Assembly: GCF_014651835.1 (NCBI RefSeq)
Contig: NZ_BMXQ01000001.1
Coordinates: forward strand, 434,001 to 498,000
Reading direction: 5' to 3'
DNA: 64,000 bases
Source: Pigmentiphaga litoralis
GTDB lineage: Bacteria > Pseudomonadota > Gammaproteobacteria > Burkholderiales > Burkholderiaceae_B
Part shown: piece by piece, positions 45,506 through 54,329 of the stretch
How positions within the stretch are numbered: the first letter of the stretch is position 1
Layout: every line of letters starts with the position of its first letter
Position numbers and translations under genes: made by a program
Notes under the pieces: model-generated
Database searches by the model: none
Seen by the model: only the letters and a program-made list of their open reading frames with translations
Told to the model about the DNA's origin: nothing

Positions 45506-46558
45506 ATGCCACATTCTTTGTCACAACCCGACAGCGCCACGCCCGAGCCCCGGGCCGACGGCCAGCCTGATGTTCAGTCCGACCCCCAGACCGAAGTCCA
45601 GGAAGCCGAACCGCGGCAGCTCGACGTGCCGGCTTCGATCAGAGCCGGTCGTCTCGACAAGGTTCTGGCCCAGCTGATCCCCGAACACTCGCGCAGCCGT
45701 CTGCAGGGCTGGATCGAGCGCGGTGGCGTGCTGGTCAACGGCAAGGCCGCGACCGTACGGCAACTGGTCGGCCCCGGCGACGAACTGACGGTCTGGGAAG
45801 AAGCGGCGCCCGAAACCCGGGCTTTCAGCCCCGAACCCATCGACTTCCCGGTCATTGCCGAAAGCCCGGACTGGATCGTAGTCGATAAACCGGTCGGGCT
45901 GGTGGTGCACCCCGGCGCCGGCAACTGGCAGGGCACGCTGCTCAACGGCTTGCTGCACCGCTATCCCGAGCTCGCCCTTGTGCCGCGTGCGGGCATCGTA
46001 CACCGGCTGGACAAGGATACGTCCGGACTCATGGTGGTGGCGCGCACCGATACCGCACAAACGGCGCTGGTGCGTCAGCTGCAGGCCCGCACGGTGGGCC
46101 GGCGGTATGTGGCGCTGGCGGTCGGCGCGGCGCCCGCGGGCGGCACGGTTGACAAACCCATCGGCCGCGATGTCCGCGTGCCGGTGCGCATGAGCGTGGA
46201 CCGGCCGATCGCGCCCAAGCCCGCCATTACCCATTACCAGGCAACGCGGCAGGGCCTGCTGGGCGAAAAGACGGTGGTGTCGCAGCTGGTCTGCAAACTC
46301 GAGACCGGCCGCACGCACCAGATCCGTGTGCATATGGCCAGCTTGGGTCTGCCTCTGCTGGCTGATGCGCTGTACGGCGGCAAGGTGGTCGTGCCGGCCG
46401 CGCGGCAGATGCTGCACGCGCGAGAATTGCAATTCGATGATCCGGTCAGCGGCAAGCTCGTGCAGTTCAGCTCGCCGATCGCCAGCGACATGCAGGCGGT
46501 CATGGACGCCATCGATTGGGATCCGGTCCCGATGCGGCCCGAACTGCCAAGGCTTTAA
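45506..46558 (+). CDS. rluD: 23S rRNA pseudouridine synthase RluD
   Basis: Makes pseudouridines in helix 69 of 23S rRNA. The 350-residue protein has a polar Pro/Gln/Glu-rich N-terminal extension (about 1-40), an S4 RNA-binding domain (AGRLDKVLAQLIPEHSRSRLQGWIERGGVLVNG) and an RluA/RluD catalytic domain with GIVHRLDKDTSGLMVVA, whose Asp after HRL is the catalytic residue. LETGRTHQIRVHM completes the fold. It is divergent from bamD and followed by pgeF, the conserved neighbourhood of rluD in E. coli. Confidence 0.95.
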   Translation: MPHSLSQPDSATPEPRADGQPDVQSDPQTEVQEAEPRQLDVPASIRAGRLDKVLAQLIPEHSRSRLQGWIERGGVLVNGKAATVRQLVGPGDELTVWEEAAPETRAFSPEPIDFPVIAESPDWIVVDKPVGLVVHPGAGNWQGTLLNGLLHRYPELALVPRAGIVHRLDKDTSGLMVVARTDTAQTALVRQLQARTVGRRYVALAVGAAPAGGTVDKPIGRDVRVPVRMSVDRPIAPKPAITHYQATRQGLLGEKTVVSQLVCKLETGRTHQIRVHMASLGLPLLADALYGGKVVVPAARQMLHARELQFDDPVSGKLVQFSSPIASDMQAVMDAIDWDPVPMRPELPRL

Positions 46559-46622
46559 CCGTCGCGCCGGTGCCTGTTGCAGCGCAGCATCGCGACACAT
46601 GAACCCGACCAGGATTCACTCC

Positions 46623-47423
46623 ATGTCTTCCCGCCCTGATCCTGAATCCACCCGCCCGGCAGTACCGCCGCGGCAGCCTCTGACCTTGCCGGGTCCCTCG
46701 TGGTCCGGCGTCAGCAGCTTCGTGACGACCCGGCAAGGCGGCGTCAGCGACGCGCCCTACACGTCCTGGAACCTGGGCGATCACGTGGGAGACGACCCGG
46801 TGCGCGTCGCCGAGAACCGGCAGCGTCTGGCCGCGCTGCTGCCCGCGACGCCGCTGTGGCTGCAGCAGGTCCACGGGACGGACGTAGTCGATGCGGATGG
46901 GCTGCCCGAGCCCTTGTATGACGTGCCGTGTGGCGACGCCGCCATCACCCGCACACCGGGCAAGGTCCTTGCTATCATGACCGCGGATTGCCTGCCGGTC
47001 CTGCTGGCGGCGGAAGATGGCAGCGCCCTTGCCATGGCGCATGCGGGCTGGCGCGGTCTGGCAGCGGGTGTGCTGGAAAGCACGGTCAAGGCGATGCGTC
47101 GCGAGGGCAGCGGCGCACGACTGCGCGCCTGGATCGGCCCGGCCATTGGCCCGACCGCGTTCGAAGTAGGCGACGACGTGCGCATCGCATTCGTGGCAAC
47201 CGACCCCGGCGCATCGACCTGCTTCCGACCGGCTTCTGCACTGCACAAATGGATGGCGGATTTGCCGGCGTTGGCGCGCCGCCGGCTGCATGCGGCAGGT
47301 GTCCCGAAGGTAACGTTGAGCGGGTACTGCACGGTCACCGATGCCGACCACTTCTTCTCGTATCGGCGCGACGGCCAGACGGGCCGCTTTGCCACTGTCG
47401 CCTGGTTGAACCCGACGGATTAA
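46623..47423 (+). CDS. pgeF: Laccase-domain purine nucleoside phosphorylase-like protein
   Basis: Homologue of YfiH/PgeF, reported as a multicopper-polyphenol-oxidase-fold enzyme acting on purine nucleosides and on peptidoglycan precursor fidelity. The 266 residues show the metal/catalytic motifs WLQQVHGTDVV, IMTADCLPVLL and MAHAGWRGL, plus SGYCTVTD and FFSYRRDG near the C-terminus. ATG 46623 is chosen because AGGA lies eight bases upstream; another in-frame ATG at 46599 has none. It follows rluD. Its TAA stop overlaps the stop of the convergent small membrane protein gene. Confidence 0.92.
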   Translation: MSSRPDPESTRPAVPPRQPLTLPGPSWSGVSSFVTTRQGGVSDAPYTSWNLGDHVGDDPVRVAENRQRLAALLPATPLWLQQVHGTDVVDADGLPEPLYDVPCGDAAITRTPGKVLAIMTADCLPVLLAAEDGSALAMAHAGWRGLAAGVLESTVKAMRREGSGARLRAWIGPAIGPTAFEVGDDVRIAFVATDPGASTCFRPASALHKWMADLPALARRRLHAAGVPKVTLSGYCTVTDADHFFSYRRDGQTGRFATVAWLNPTD

Positions 47424-47677
47424 CCCCGCGGCGGTGGGTCCGACGACTCGCCTTCTTCCGTGCGCTTGCGCGCCATCAATGCCTCCTGCTCGGCTGCTTC
47501 GCGCGCCTTGCGGCGACGGCCGCGCTCGGGCGCAAGCATCACGTAGACGATGATCGACACGGGCAGCAGCCCGTAGAAAAAGAAGGTGGCAATCCCGGCG
47601 ATGACGGTGGGTTGCGTAATGGCCATCATCAGCGTGACGTACATCCAGCCAATGGCGACCAGGCCAGCAAAATACAT
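47420..47677 (-). CDS. Small two-helix inner-membrane protein
   Basis: An 85-residue protein with two predicted transmembrane helices (YFAGLVAIGWMYVTLMMAIT and IATFFFYGLLPVSIIVYVML) and a basic, charged C-terminal tail (RGRRRKAREAAEQEAL), which places the tail in the cytoplasm. ATG 47677 has GAGG nine bases before it; the frame opens earlier but without signals. The function is unknown; from memory similar small proteins occur next to pgeF and phaC in related bacteria. Confidence 0.75.
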   Translation of the reverse strand: MYFAGLVAIGWMYVTLMMAITQPTVIAGIATFFFYGLLPVSIIVYVMLAPERGRRRKAREAAEQEALMARKRTEEGESSDPPPRG

Positions 47678-47783
47678 GACGGTAGACCTCGGAGCAGGGC
47701 CCGCTAATCTACGCGAGTTTTGCCCAGTCGCATCGACTGCGTACATACCCTCATCTCGTTGAGGATGTGGAGGCAACTCCCAT

Positions 47784-47812
47784 TTGACACGCTCCGGTAC
47801 GCTATGCACTAT
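47784..47812 (+). promoter_or_regulatory. Candidate promoter of phaC
   Basis: A perfect TTGACA (-35, 47784-47789) is followed after 17 bases by CACTAT (47807-47812), a weak -10. Transcription would start near 47819, about 30 bases before the phaC start, leaving room for the AAGAAGG ribosome-binding site. Confidence 0.6.
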
Positions 47813-47850
47813 GCAGTCGTAGACGCGATCGATACAAGAAGGTGTACGTT

Positions 47851-49620
47851 TTGAGCCAGCCCCCGATAGATGTCAAGAATCCCCTCGCTTGGCTTCAAGC
47901 CTGGCAGCAAGCCCTGACCCCCCAGGCCTCTGTCCCGCAGTCGTCCACCGCCCAGGCGCCGTCTCCTACGGCCGCCAGCCCGGCAGGGATTCCCGGCTTT
48001 GCACCGCCCGCAGGCGTTGCTGTCGCGCCGGAAAAAATGCTCGAGATCCAGAACCAGTTCTCGCAGCAGTGGGCCGCCTTGTGTGGCGAAGCCACGCGCG
48101 GCCAACTGGCGCCAGTGTCCGACTCCCGCTTTGCCGGCCAGGCCTGGGCCAACAGCCCCGCGCATGCCTTCATGGCGCATGCCTATCTGCTGTCCGCGCG
48201 TACTTTGCTGCAGATGGCCGACAACGTCGAAGTACCCGACACGGCGCGCGAGCAGATCCGCTTTGCGATGATGCAATGGATCGACGCCATGGCGCCGTCG
48301 AACTTCCTTGCGCTCAATCCCGATGCGCAGCAGAAGTTCATTTCGTCGGGGGGCGAAAGCCTGCAGCAGGGCATCGTCAATCTGCTCAATGACTTGCAGA
48401 AGGGACGCATCTCGAATACCGACGAAACCTCGTTCGAGATCGGCAAGACGATCGCCACGACCGAAGGCGCCGTGGTGTTCGAGAACGCCTTGTTCCAGCT
48501 GATCCAGTACACGCCGCTCACCCCGCGCGTCCATGCGCGCCCGCTTGTGATCGTGCCGCCGTGCATCAACAAGTTCTACATCCTTGACCTGCAGGCCAGC
48601 AACTCGTTTGTCCGCTACGCGCTCGAGCAGGGCATCAGCGTGTTCCTGGTGTCGTGGCGCAATCCGCTCACCACCGATCATGATGGCATCCAGCAGGCCA
48701 CGTGGGACGACTACATCGCCCATGGCGTGATCCAGGCGTTGACGGTCGCGCAAGAAGTGTCAGGCCAGAAAGAGGTCAATACGCTGGGCTTCTGTGTCGG
48801 CGGCACCTTGCTGGCCACCGCGCTTGCCGTGCTGGAAGCGCGCGGCGAGTCGCCCGCGGCATCCATGACGCTGCTGACCACGCTGCTCGACTTTCACGAC
48901 ACGGGCGTGCTCAAGGTGTTCGTGAACGAAGCGCAGGCCAAGCTGCGCGAAGTCCAGTTTGCGCAGGGCGGCCTGCTGGCCGCGCACGAACTGGGCACCA
49001 CGTTTGCATTCCTGCGGCCCAACGATCTGGTCTGGAACAACGTCGTCAACAACTACCTGAAGGGCGAAGCGCCAACCGCCTTCGACCTGTTGTTCTGGAA
49101 TGCCGACGGCACCAATCTTCCCGGCCCGTTCTATGCCTGGTACCTGCGCAATACCTATCTCGAAAACAACCTGAAGATCCCCGGCAAGACGACGGTATGC
49201 GGTCTGCCGCTCGATCTGACGACCCTGTCGGTGCCGACCTACCTGTACGGCTCGCGCGACGATCACATCGTGCCGTGGACCTCGGCCTTTGCATCGACCG
49301 GATTGCTCAAGGGGCCGACACGTTTCGTGCTTGGCGCATCGGGGCACATCGCCGGCGTCATCAACTCGCCAGTCAAGAATCGCCGCAACTACTGGGTCAA
49401 CGATGTCGTTGCGAACGGGATGGCTCCGGCCACGGGCGCCGATCCGCAGATCTGGATGGATACAGCCCGGTCGGTCGCCGGCAGCTGGTGGCCCGACTGG
49501 GCAGCCTGGCTCAAATCGCATTCCGGCGCGGAGGTGAAGGCAAAAACCGCGTTGGGCAACAAGCAGCATCCGGTCATCGAAGCCGCGCCAGGCCGCTATG
49601 TGCTGGCCCGCGCCATGTGA
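47851..49620 (+). CDS. phaC: Class I poly(3-hydroxyalkanoate) synthase
   Basis: Polymerises 3-hydroxybutyryl-CoA into polyhydroxybutyrate granules. About 589 residues, normal for class I. The lipase-like box GFCVGG carries the catalytic Cys, with the Asp in GSRDDHIVP and His in GASGHIAGV completing the triad; PCINKFYILDL and the PxxWR-like VSWRNP are also typical. Start: a TTG at 47851 (MSQPPIDVKN) sits eight bases after AAGAAGG, whereas the GTG at 47842 overlaps that site, so TTG is preferred. It is followed by phaB and phaR. Confidence 0.95.
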   Translation: MSQPPIDVKNPLAWLQAWQQALTPQASVPQSSTAQAPSPTAASPAGIPGFAPPAGVAVAPEKMLEIQNQFSQQWAALCGEATRGQLAPVSDSRFAGQAWANSPAHAFMAHAYLLSARTLLQMADNVEVPDTAREQIRFAMMQWIDAMAPSNFLALNPDAQQKFISSGGESLQQGIVNLLNDLQKGRISNTDETSFEIGKTIATTEGAVVFENALFQLIQYTPLTPRVHARPLVIVPPCINKFYILDLQASNSFVRYALEQGISVFLVSWRNPLTTDHDGIQQATWDDYIAHGVIQALTVAQEVSGQKEVNTLGFCVGGTLLATALAVLEARGESPAASMTLLTTLLDFHDTGVLKVFVNEAQAKLREVQFAQGGLLAAHELGTTFAFLRPNDLVWNNVVNNYLKGEAPTAFDLLFWNADGTNLPGPFYAWYLRNTYLENNLKIPGKTTVCGLPLDLTTLSVPTYLYGSRDDHIVPWTSAFASTGLLKGPTRFVLGASGHIAGVINSPVKNRRNYWVNDVVANGMAPATGADPQIWMDTARSVAGSWWPDWAAWLKSHSGAEVKAKTALGNKQHPVIEAAPGRYVLARAM

Positions 49621-49683
49621 TTGGATGACGCATACCTAAAAGCGCAGGGGGATGACCCCCTTGCCAAACGAGAGGAGCACCGT

Positions 49684-50421
49684 ATGGAAAACAGAGTGGC
49701 ATATGTCACTGGCGGCATGGGCGGAATCGGTACGGTGATCTGCCAGCGCCTTGCCAAAGCGGGCTTCACCGTGGTGGCCGGGTGCGGCCCCAGCCGGAAC
49801 TACCAGCAATGGATCGACGAACAGGCCGCGCTGGGCTACACCTTCCACGCGTCAGTTGGCAACGTGGCCGACTGGGACTCGACACGCGAAGCCTTTGCCA
49901 AGGTCAAGCAGGAAGTCGGCCCCGTCGACGTGCTGGTCAACAACGCGGGCATCACGCGTGACGGCTTGTTCCGCAAGATGTCGCTGGAAGACTGGCGTGC
50001 CGTCATGGACACCAACCTGAACAGCCTGTTCAACGTGACCAAGCAGGTCATCGAAGACATGGTCGAACGCAAGTTCGGCCGCATCATCAACATCAGTTCG
50101 GTGAACGGTCAGAAGGGCCAGTTCGGGCAGACCAACTACTCGACGGCCAAGGCCGGCATCCACGGTTTCACCATGGCGCTGGCGCAGGAAGTCGCGTCCA
50201 AGGGCGTGACGGTCAATACCGTGTCGCCGGGCTATATCGGGACGGACATGGTGCGGGCGATCCGGCCAGAAGTGCTGGAAAAGATCGTCGAGACGATTCC
50301 GGTCAAGCGGCTGGGCACGGCCGATGAGATTGGTTCCATCATTACGTGGATCGCGTCCGAAGACGCCGGCTTTGCCACCGGCGCGGACTTCTCGCTGAAT
50401 GGCGGCCTGCACATGGGGTAA
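49684..50421 (+). CDS. phaB: NADPH-dependent acetoacetyl-CoA reductase
   Basis: Short-chain dehydrogenase of 245 residues that reduces acetoacetyl-CoA to (R)-3-hydroxybutyryl-CoA, the monomer for PhaC. Cofactor motif TGGMGGIG, LVNNAGITRDG, catalytic NISSVNGQKGQFGQTNYSTAKAG with Ser and YxxxK, and C-terminal GGLHMG are as in Ralstonia PhaB. The start is ATG 49684 with AGAGGAG (49671-49677). It lies 63 bases after phaC; phaA (thiolase) is not in this cluster. Confidence 0.95.
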   Translation: MENRVAYVTGGMGGIGTVICQRLAKAGFTVVAGCGPSRNYQQWIDEQAALGYTFHASVGNVADWDSTREAFAKVKQEVGPVDVLVNNAGITRDGLFRKMSLEDWRAVMDTNLNSLFNVTKQVIEDMVERKFGRIINISSVNGQKGQFGQTNYSTAKAGIHGFTMALAQEVASKGVTVNTVSPGYIGTDMVRAIRPEVLEKIVETIPVKRLGTADEIGSIITWIASEDAGFATGADFSLNGGLHMG

Positions 50422-50432
50422 GCCCCAGGTCA

Positions 50433-50500
50433 TGCACCACCGGTGAGCATCGGTGGTGCACTACACTCCGGATTGACGGTGCGGCGCAGCACGCCGCACC
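50433..50500 (+). promoter_or_regulatory. Two consecutive hairpins between phaB and phaR
   Basis: TGCACCACCG / CGGTGGTGCA (50433-50442 with 50451-50460) and GGTGCGGCG / CGCCGCACC (50478-50486 with 50492-50500) are perfect inverted repeats within 70 bases. Neither has a T-run. They may weaken read-through into phaR or be binding sites for its product, which regulates PHB genes in other bacteria. Confidence 0.5.
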
Positions 50501-50532
50501 GGCCTTCATAACAGCACGAGCGTGGGGACAAG

Positions 50533-51105
50533 ATGGCGAACCAGCAAGCAGGGACTGGCAAGGCGTTGCGGATGATCAAGAAGTACCCGAACCGCCGACT
50601 GTACGACACGCAGACCAGTACCTACATCACGCTGGCCGATGTGAAGCAGCTGGTGCTCGAGAACGCCGAATTCCAGGTGATCGACGCCAAGTCGAACGAC
50701 GACCTGACCCGCAGCATCCTGCTGCAGATCATTCTTGAAGAAGAAACGGCCGGCGCGCCGATGTTCACGGCGACCATGCTGTCGCAGATCATCCGCTTCT
50801 ACGGCCATGCGATGCAGGGCATCATGGGCTCGTACCTGGAACAGAACATCCAGGCGTTCATGGAAATCCAGAACAAGGTCGGCGAGCAGTCCAAGGGGCT
50901 GTACGGCAATCAGTTCGGCCCCGAAGCCTGGGCGCAGTTCATGAATGTCCAGACGCCGATGATCAAAAGCATGATGAGCAACTACATCGACCAGAGCAAG
51001 AATCTGTTCGTGCAGATGCAGGACCAGATGCAGAACCAGACCAAGTCGATGTTCACGGCCTTTCCGTTCACGGTGCCGCCGGTGGATGGCAAGGATCGCA
51101 AGTAG
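50533..51105 (+). CDS. phaR: Polyhydroxyalkanoate synthesis repressor PhaR
   Basis: DNA- and PHB-binding regulator of 190 residues that represses phasin genes until polymer forms. The N-terminal PHB/PHA accumulation domain IKKYPNRRLYDTQTSTYITLADVKQLV is diagnostic; a second regulator domain (DLTRSILLQIILEEE...MLSQIIRFYG) and a Gln/Met-rich helical C-terminus follow. It completes the phaC-phaB-phaR order seen in many Burkholderiales. Two hairpins lie upstream and a 16-bp palindrome downstream. Confidence 0.95.
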   Translation: MANQQAGTGKALRMIKKYPNRRLYDTQTSTYITLADVKQLVLENAEFQVIDAKSNDDLTRSILLQIILEEETAGAPMFTATMLSQIIRFYGHAMQGIMGSYLEQNIQAFMEIQNKVGEQSKGLYGNQFGPEAWAQFMNVQTPMIKSMMSNYIDQSKNLFVQMQDQMQNQTKSMFTAFPFTVPPVDGKDRK

Positions 51106-51120
51106 TCGGGTTTGAGGATC

Positions 51121-51136
51121 CGGCCATGCATGGCCG
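51121..51136. promoter_or_regulatory. Perfect 16-bp palindrome after phaR
   Basis: CGGCCATGCATGGCCG lies 16 bases after the phaR stop; with one base gap it extends to GATC on both sides. It has no T-run. It may be a protein-binding site or a short hairpin at the 3' end of the phaR mRNA. Confidence 0.45.
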
Positions 51137-51165
51137 ATCTGGTGCGGGGCTTGCCAAGGGCCCGG

Positions 51166-51204
51166 GTGCGGCAGGCGGCAACGCGTTCCCGTGCGGCAGG
51201 CGGC
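51166..51204. repeat. 14-bp direct repeat upstream of dusC
   Basis: GTGCGGCAGGCGGC occurs at 51166-51179 and again at 51191-51204, a 25-base period, in the 290-base gap between phaR and dusC. I see no gene in this gap; it should contain the dusC promoter. Confidence 0.6.
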
Positions 51205-51395
51205 TGGCCGCACCGCAAAACCGGTAAACTCGCGGGCTGATCCCTCAAGGCCGCCGTCACGACGCTGCGGTATTTCATGTCGCGCGTCTCCCAAACTCCC
51301 CCTTTCGACCTGTCTTGCTCGCCGCTGCGTTCTGGCTGCCGGGCAACGCTTTGTTGCGGCTGCCAGTGTCCACGCGCCGCGGCACAGGGGGCATC

Positions 51396-52370
51396 ATGAG
51401 CCGCCTCGTGCTGGCGCCTATGGAAGGGCTGGCCGATTACGTCATGCGCGACATGCTGACGCGCCAGGGCGGCCTGGACGGGTGCGTGTCGGAGTTCGTC
51501 CGCGTGGTGGGAACGCTGCTGCCGCTGCGTGTGTACGAACGGGACACGCCCGAGGTCCTGCACGGCGCCTTTACCCCCTGCGGCACCCCCATGGTGATCC
51601 AGCTGCTGGGCAGCGATCCCGAATGGATGGGCCTGAATGCGGCGCAGGCGGCGCGCGTCTCGCCCCACGGCATCGACCTGAATTTCGGCTGTCCGGCCAA
51701 GGTCGTGAACCGGCATGGCGGCGGAGCCATGCTGCTGGCCCATCCGGAGCAGTTGCATGCCATCGTGTCCAGCGTCCGGGCCGCCGTGCCTGCCGGTATT
51801 TCCGTCACGGCCAAGATGCGGCTGGGCGTGACCGACAAGGCGCTGGCCCTGGACTGCGCGCAGGCGCTGGCGGAAGGCGGCGCGGCGTCGTTGGTAGTCC
51901 ATGCGCGCACGCGTGACGAGGGCTACCGGCCGCCTGCGCACTGGGAGTGGATCGCGCGCATCGCCGACGTCGTCGACGTGCCGGTGACCGCCAATGGCGA
52001 CGTCTGGACGGTGGACGACTGGAAGCGCTGCCGCGCAGTCAGCGGCTGCGATGACGTCATGATCGGCCGGGGCGCCGTCGCCGATCCCTTCCTGGCCATG
52101 CGGATCCGCGGGCAGCTGGATCCGACGCCGCACGCGTCCGAATGGCCTGCCGTGCTGGCGCAACTGCTGGAATACCTGAACAAGCTGCAGACTCGCGTGG
52201 CATCACGCCACGAGCATGGCCGCGTCAAGATGTGGCTGACGCACCTGAAGCGGACCTGGCCCCAGGCCGCCGAACTGCACGAATCGCTGCGCCGTGTTCA
52301 CGATGCACAAGAGATCCGCAGCCGGATCGAGCAGGCGGGCACATTGCATGGCGCTGCAGCGCTGGCCTAG
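51396..52370 (+). CDS. dusC: tRNA-dihydrouridine synthase C
   Basis: FMN enzyme reducing uridine to dihydrouridine in tRNA, 324 residues. Motifs: LAPMEGLADYVMRDML at the N-terminus, the catalytic Cys in DLNFGCPAKVVNRHGGGAMLL, phosphate-binding ANGDVWTVDDWKRC and MIGRGAVADP, then a helical C-terminal tRNA-binding domain. Features such as SEFVRVVGTLLPLRVY resemble E. coli DusC, which modifies U16, more than DusA or DusB. The frame is open upstream, but ATG 51396 gives the family N-terminus. Confidence 0.92.
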   Translation: MSRLVLAPMEGLADYVMRDMLTRQGGLDGCVSEFVRVVGTLLPLRVYERDTPEVLHGAFTPCGTPMVIQLLGSDPEWMGLNAAQAARVSPHGIDLNFGCPAKVVNRHGGGAMLLAHPEQLHAIVSSVRAAVPAGISVTAKMRLGVTDKALALDCAQALAEGGAASLVVHARTRDEGYRPPAHWEWIARIADVVDVPVTANGDVWTVDDWKRCRAVSGCDDVMIGRGAVADPFLAMRIRGQLDPTPHASEWPAVLAQLLEYLNKLQTRVASRHEHGRVKMWLTHLKRTWPQAAELHESLRRVHDAQEIRSRIEQAGTLHGAAALA

Positions 52371-52557
52371 CCTGGCAGGGCATCCGCGCCGGCTGGCATA
52401 GGCGGATTTCGAACAGCGCTGGCCCGGCAATGGGCCCGGGATGGTGGGGCCGCCGCGCCACACCCGACCCGTCAAAATGCGCCAACCCGGTAAGTGGCTG
52501 TAAAATGCCGGGTTCCCCTCTTATCGGCCGCCAGGACAACCCCTGTCGGCACGCCAG

Positions 52558-54012
52558 ATGTCCCTCGTACTGCAAGAAAACCTCGCTTCACTGCCTGACG
52601 CTTCCAAGTTGCCGGCCACAGGGCTGCCTGCCAGCGGCATGCCGCCTTCGGCGCTGCCAGGCGGGGTGTCGCCCAAGATCGGCTTTGTCAGCCTGGGCTG
52701 TCCGAAAGCCGGGTCCGACGCCGAAAGCATCCTGACCCAGCTGCGGTCGGAAGGCTATGACACGTCCAAGACCTATGAAGACGCGGACCTGGTCATCGTC
52801 AACACCTGTGGCTTCATCGACGACGCCGTCCGCGAAAGCCTGGACGCCATCGGCGAGGCCCTGCAGGCCAACGGCAAGGTGATCGTCACGGGTTGCCTGG
52901 GCGCCAAGGAAGAGGGCGGCGAGAACGTGGTGCGCAAGGTGCACCCCAAGGTGCTGGCCGTGACGGGACCACATGCGACGCACGAAGTGATGTCGGCGGT
53001 GCACCTGCACCTGCCGCGCCCGCATGACCCGTTTGCGGACCTGGTGCCGCCGCAGGGCGTGCGACTGACGCCCAAGCACTACGCGTATCTGAAGATTTCC
53101 GAAGGCTGCAATCATCGCTGCAGCTTCTGCATCATCCCGTCCATGCGCGGCGACCTGGTGTCGCGGCCGATCAACGAGGTGATGAAGGAAGCCGAGAACC
53201 TGGTCAAGGCCGGGGTCAAGGAAATCCTGGTCATCTCGCAAGACACCAGCGCCTATGGCGTCGACGTCAAATACCGCACCGGCTTTGTCAACGGCAAGCC
53301 CGTGCGCACGCGCATGACCGAATTGACACGCGAGCTGTCGCAGCTGGGCGTGTGGGTGCGCCTGCATTACGTCTACCCGTACCCCAGCGTGGATGAAGTG
53401 CTGCCCTTCATGAACGAGACGCACGCCAACGGCGGGCGGATCCTGCCTTACCTGGACATCCCGTTCCAGCATTCGAGCCAGCGCATCCTGAAGCTGATGA
53501 AGCGTCCGGCCTCGTCAGAACGCAATCTGGACCGGATCCGCGCCTGGCGCGACATCTGTCCGGACCTGACGATCCGCAGCACCTTCATCGCCGGCTTCCC
53601 GGGCGAGACCGATGCCGAGTTCGAAGAGATGCTCGACTTCCTGCGGGAAGCGCAACTGGACCGGGTCGGCTGTTTTGCGTACTCGCCAGTCGACGGCGCC
53701 ACCGCCAACGACCTGCCGGACCCGGTGCCCGACGACGTGCGCGCCGAGCGACAGGGCCGGTTCATGCAGGTGCAGGAAGAGATCTCGCGCAAGCGCCTGG
53801 CCCGTCGGGTCGGCAAGACGATCAAGTGCATCGTTGACGAAGTCAACCAGGATGGCGGCGTGGCGCGTTCCATGGCCGACGCCCCTGGCATCGATGGCAA
53901 CGTGTTCATCGCGACGCCCGACAAGCCCTGGAAGCGCTTCAAGGCTGGCGAGATCGTGTCCGTCAAGATCGCTGGTTCTGACGCGCACGACCTGTGGGGC
54001 GACGTCGCCTGA
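52558..54012 (+). CDS. rimO: Ribosomal protein S12 methylthiotransferase RimO
   Basis: Radical-SAM enzyme that methylthiolates an Asp of ribosomal protein S12. The 484 residues have an N-terminal domain binding the second iron-sulfur cluster (Cys in [14 protein letters not shown] and TGCLGAKEE), the radical SAM motif CNHRCSFC and a C-terminal TRAM domain. The first 38 residues (Ala/Pro/Leu-rich) extend beyond the E. coli N-terminus. A possible -10 (TAAAAT, 52501-52506) lies upstream between inverted AACCCGG/CCGGGTT. The stop codon lies inside a 10-bp tandem repeat. Confidence 0.94.
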   Translation: MSLVLQENLASLPDASKLPATGLPASGMPPSALPGGVSPKIGFVSLGCPKAGSDAESILTQLRSEGYDTSKTYEDADLVIVNTCGFIDDAVRESLDAIGEALQANGKVIVTGCLGAKEEGGENVVRKVHPKVLAVTGPHATHEVMSAVHLHLPRPHDPFADLVPPQGVRLTPKHYAYLKISEGCNHRCSFCIIPSMRGDLVSRPINEVMKEAENLVKAGVKEILVISQDTSAYGVDVKYRTGFVNGKPVRTRMTELTRELSQLGVWVRLHYVYPYPSVDEVLPFMNETHANGGRILPYLDIPFQHSSQRILKLMKRPASSERNLDRIRAWRDICPDLTIRSTFIAGFPGETDAEFEEMLDFLREAQLDRVGCFAYSPVDGATANDLPDPVPDDVRAERQGRFMQVQEEISRKRLARRVGKTIKCIVDEVNQDGGVARSMADAPGIDGNVFIATPDKPWKRFKAGEIVSVKIAGSDAHDLWGDVA

Positions 54013-54040
54013 CGACGCCTGACGACGCCTGACGACGCCT
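54001..54040 (+). repeat. 10-bp tandem repeat overlapping the rimO stop codon
   Basis: Three perfect GACGACGCCT units (54011-54040) follow a near-copy GACGTCGCCT (54001-54010). The rimO TGA (54010-54012) is formed at the first junction and TGA recurs every 10 bases, so the array holds stops in all three frames. Confidence 0.9.
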
Positions 54041-54246
54041 GAAGCGGCGCGCCGGCATCGGTCCGGCGCGCCGTGCCTCCCCGCATGACGACACGGCATC
54101 ACCGGCGCGCCTGCGCCGTCGGTGATCGGCTGCATCGTTCGCATGACCACGTTCCCCATGCTTGTCTGATCCGCAGCGGCATCCCGTGCTGCGCGGTGTC
54201 GGCCGCCTGCCGCATTGGCGTTGTGCCCGCATCAGGGGGAACCCTG

Positions 54247-54308
54247 GTTGCAAGGCGCGCTGACAGGCGCACAATAGTTGCTGGTGTCAACTAGTTGCAA
54301 GGCGCAAC
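54247..54308. promoter_or_regulatory. Repeated operator-like motif before Bug gene
   Basis: GTTGCAAGGCGC occurs twice (54247-54258 and 54294-54305). The second copy extends to the inverted repeat GTTGC-AAGGC-GCAAC (54294-54308) and abuts the palindrome AACTAGTT (54289-54296). It lies 20 to 80 bases before the Bug gene, in the 317-base gap after rimO. I see no gene in that gap. The motif is a good candidate for a repressor site. Confidence 0.6.
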
Positions 54309-54329
54309 GACAAAAAGGCGGGAGACGGC

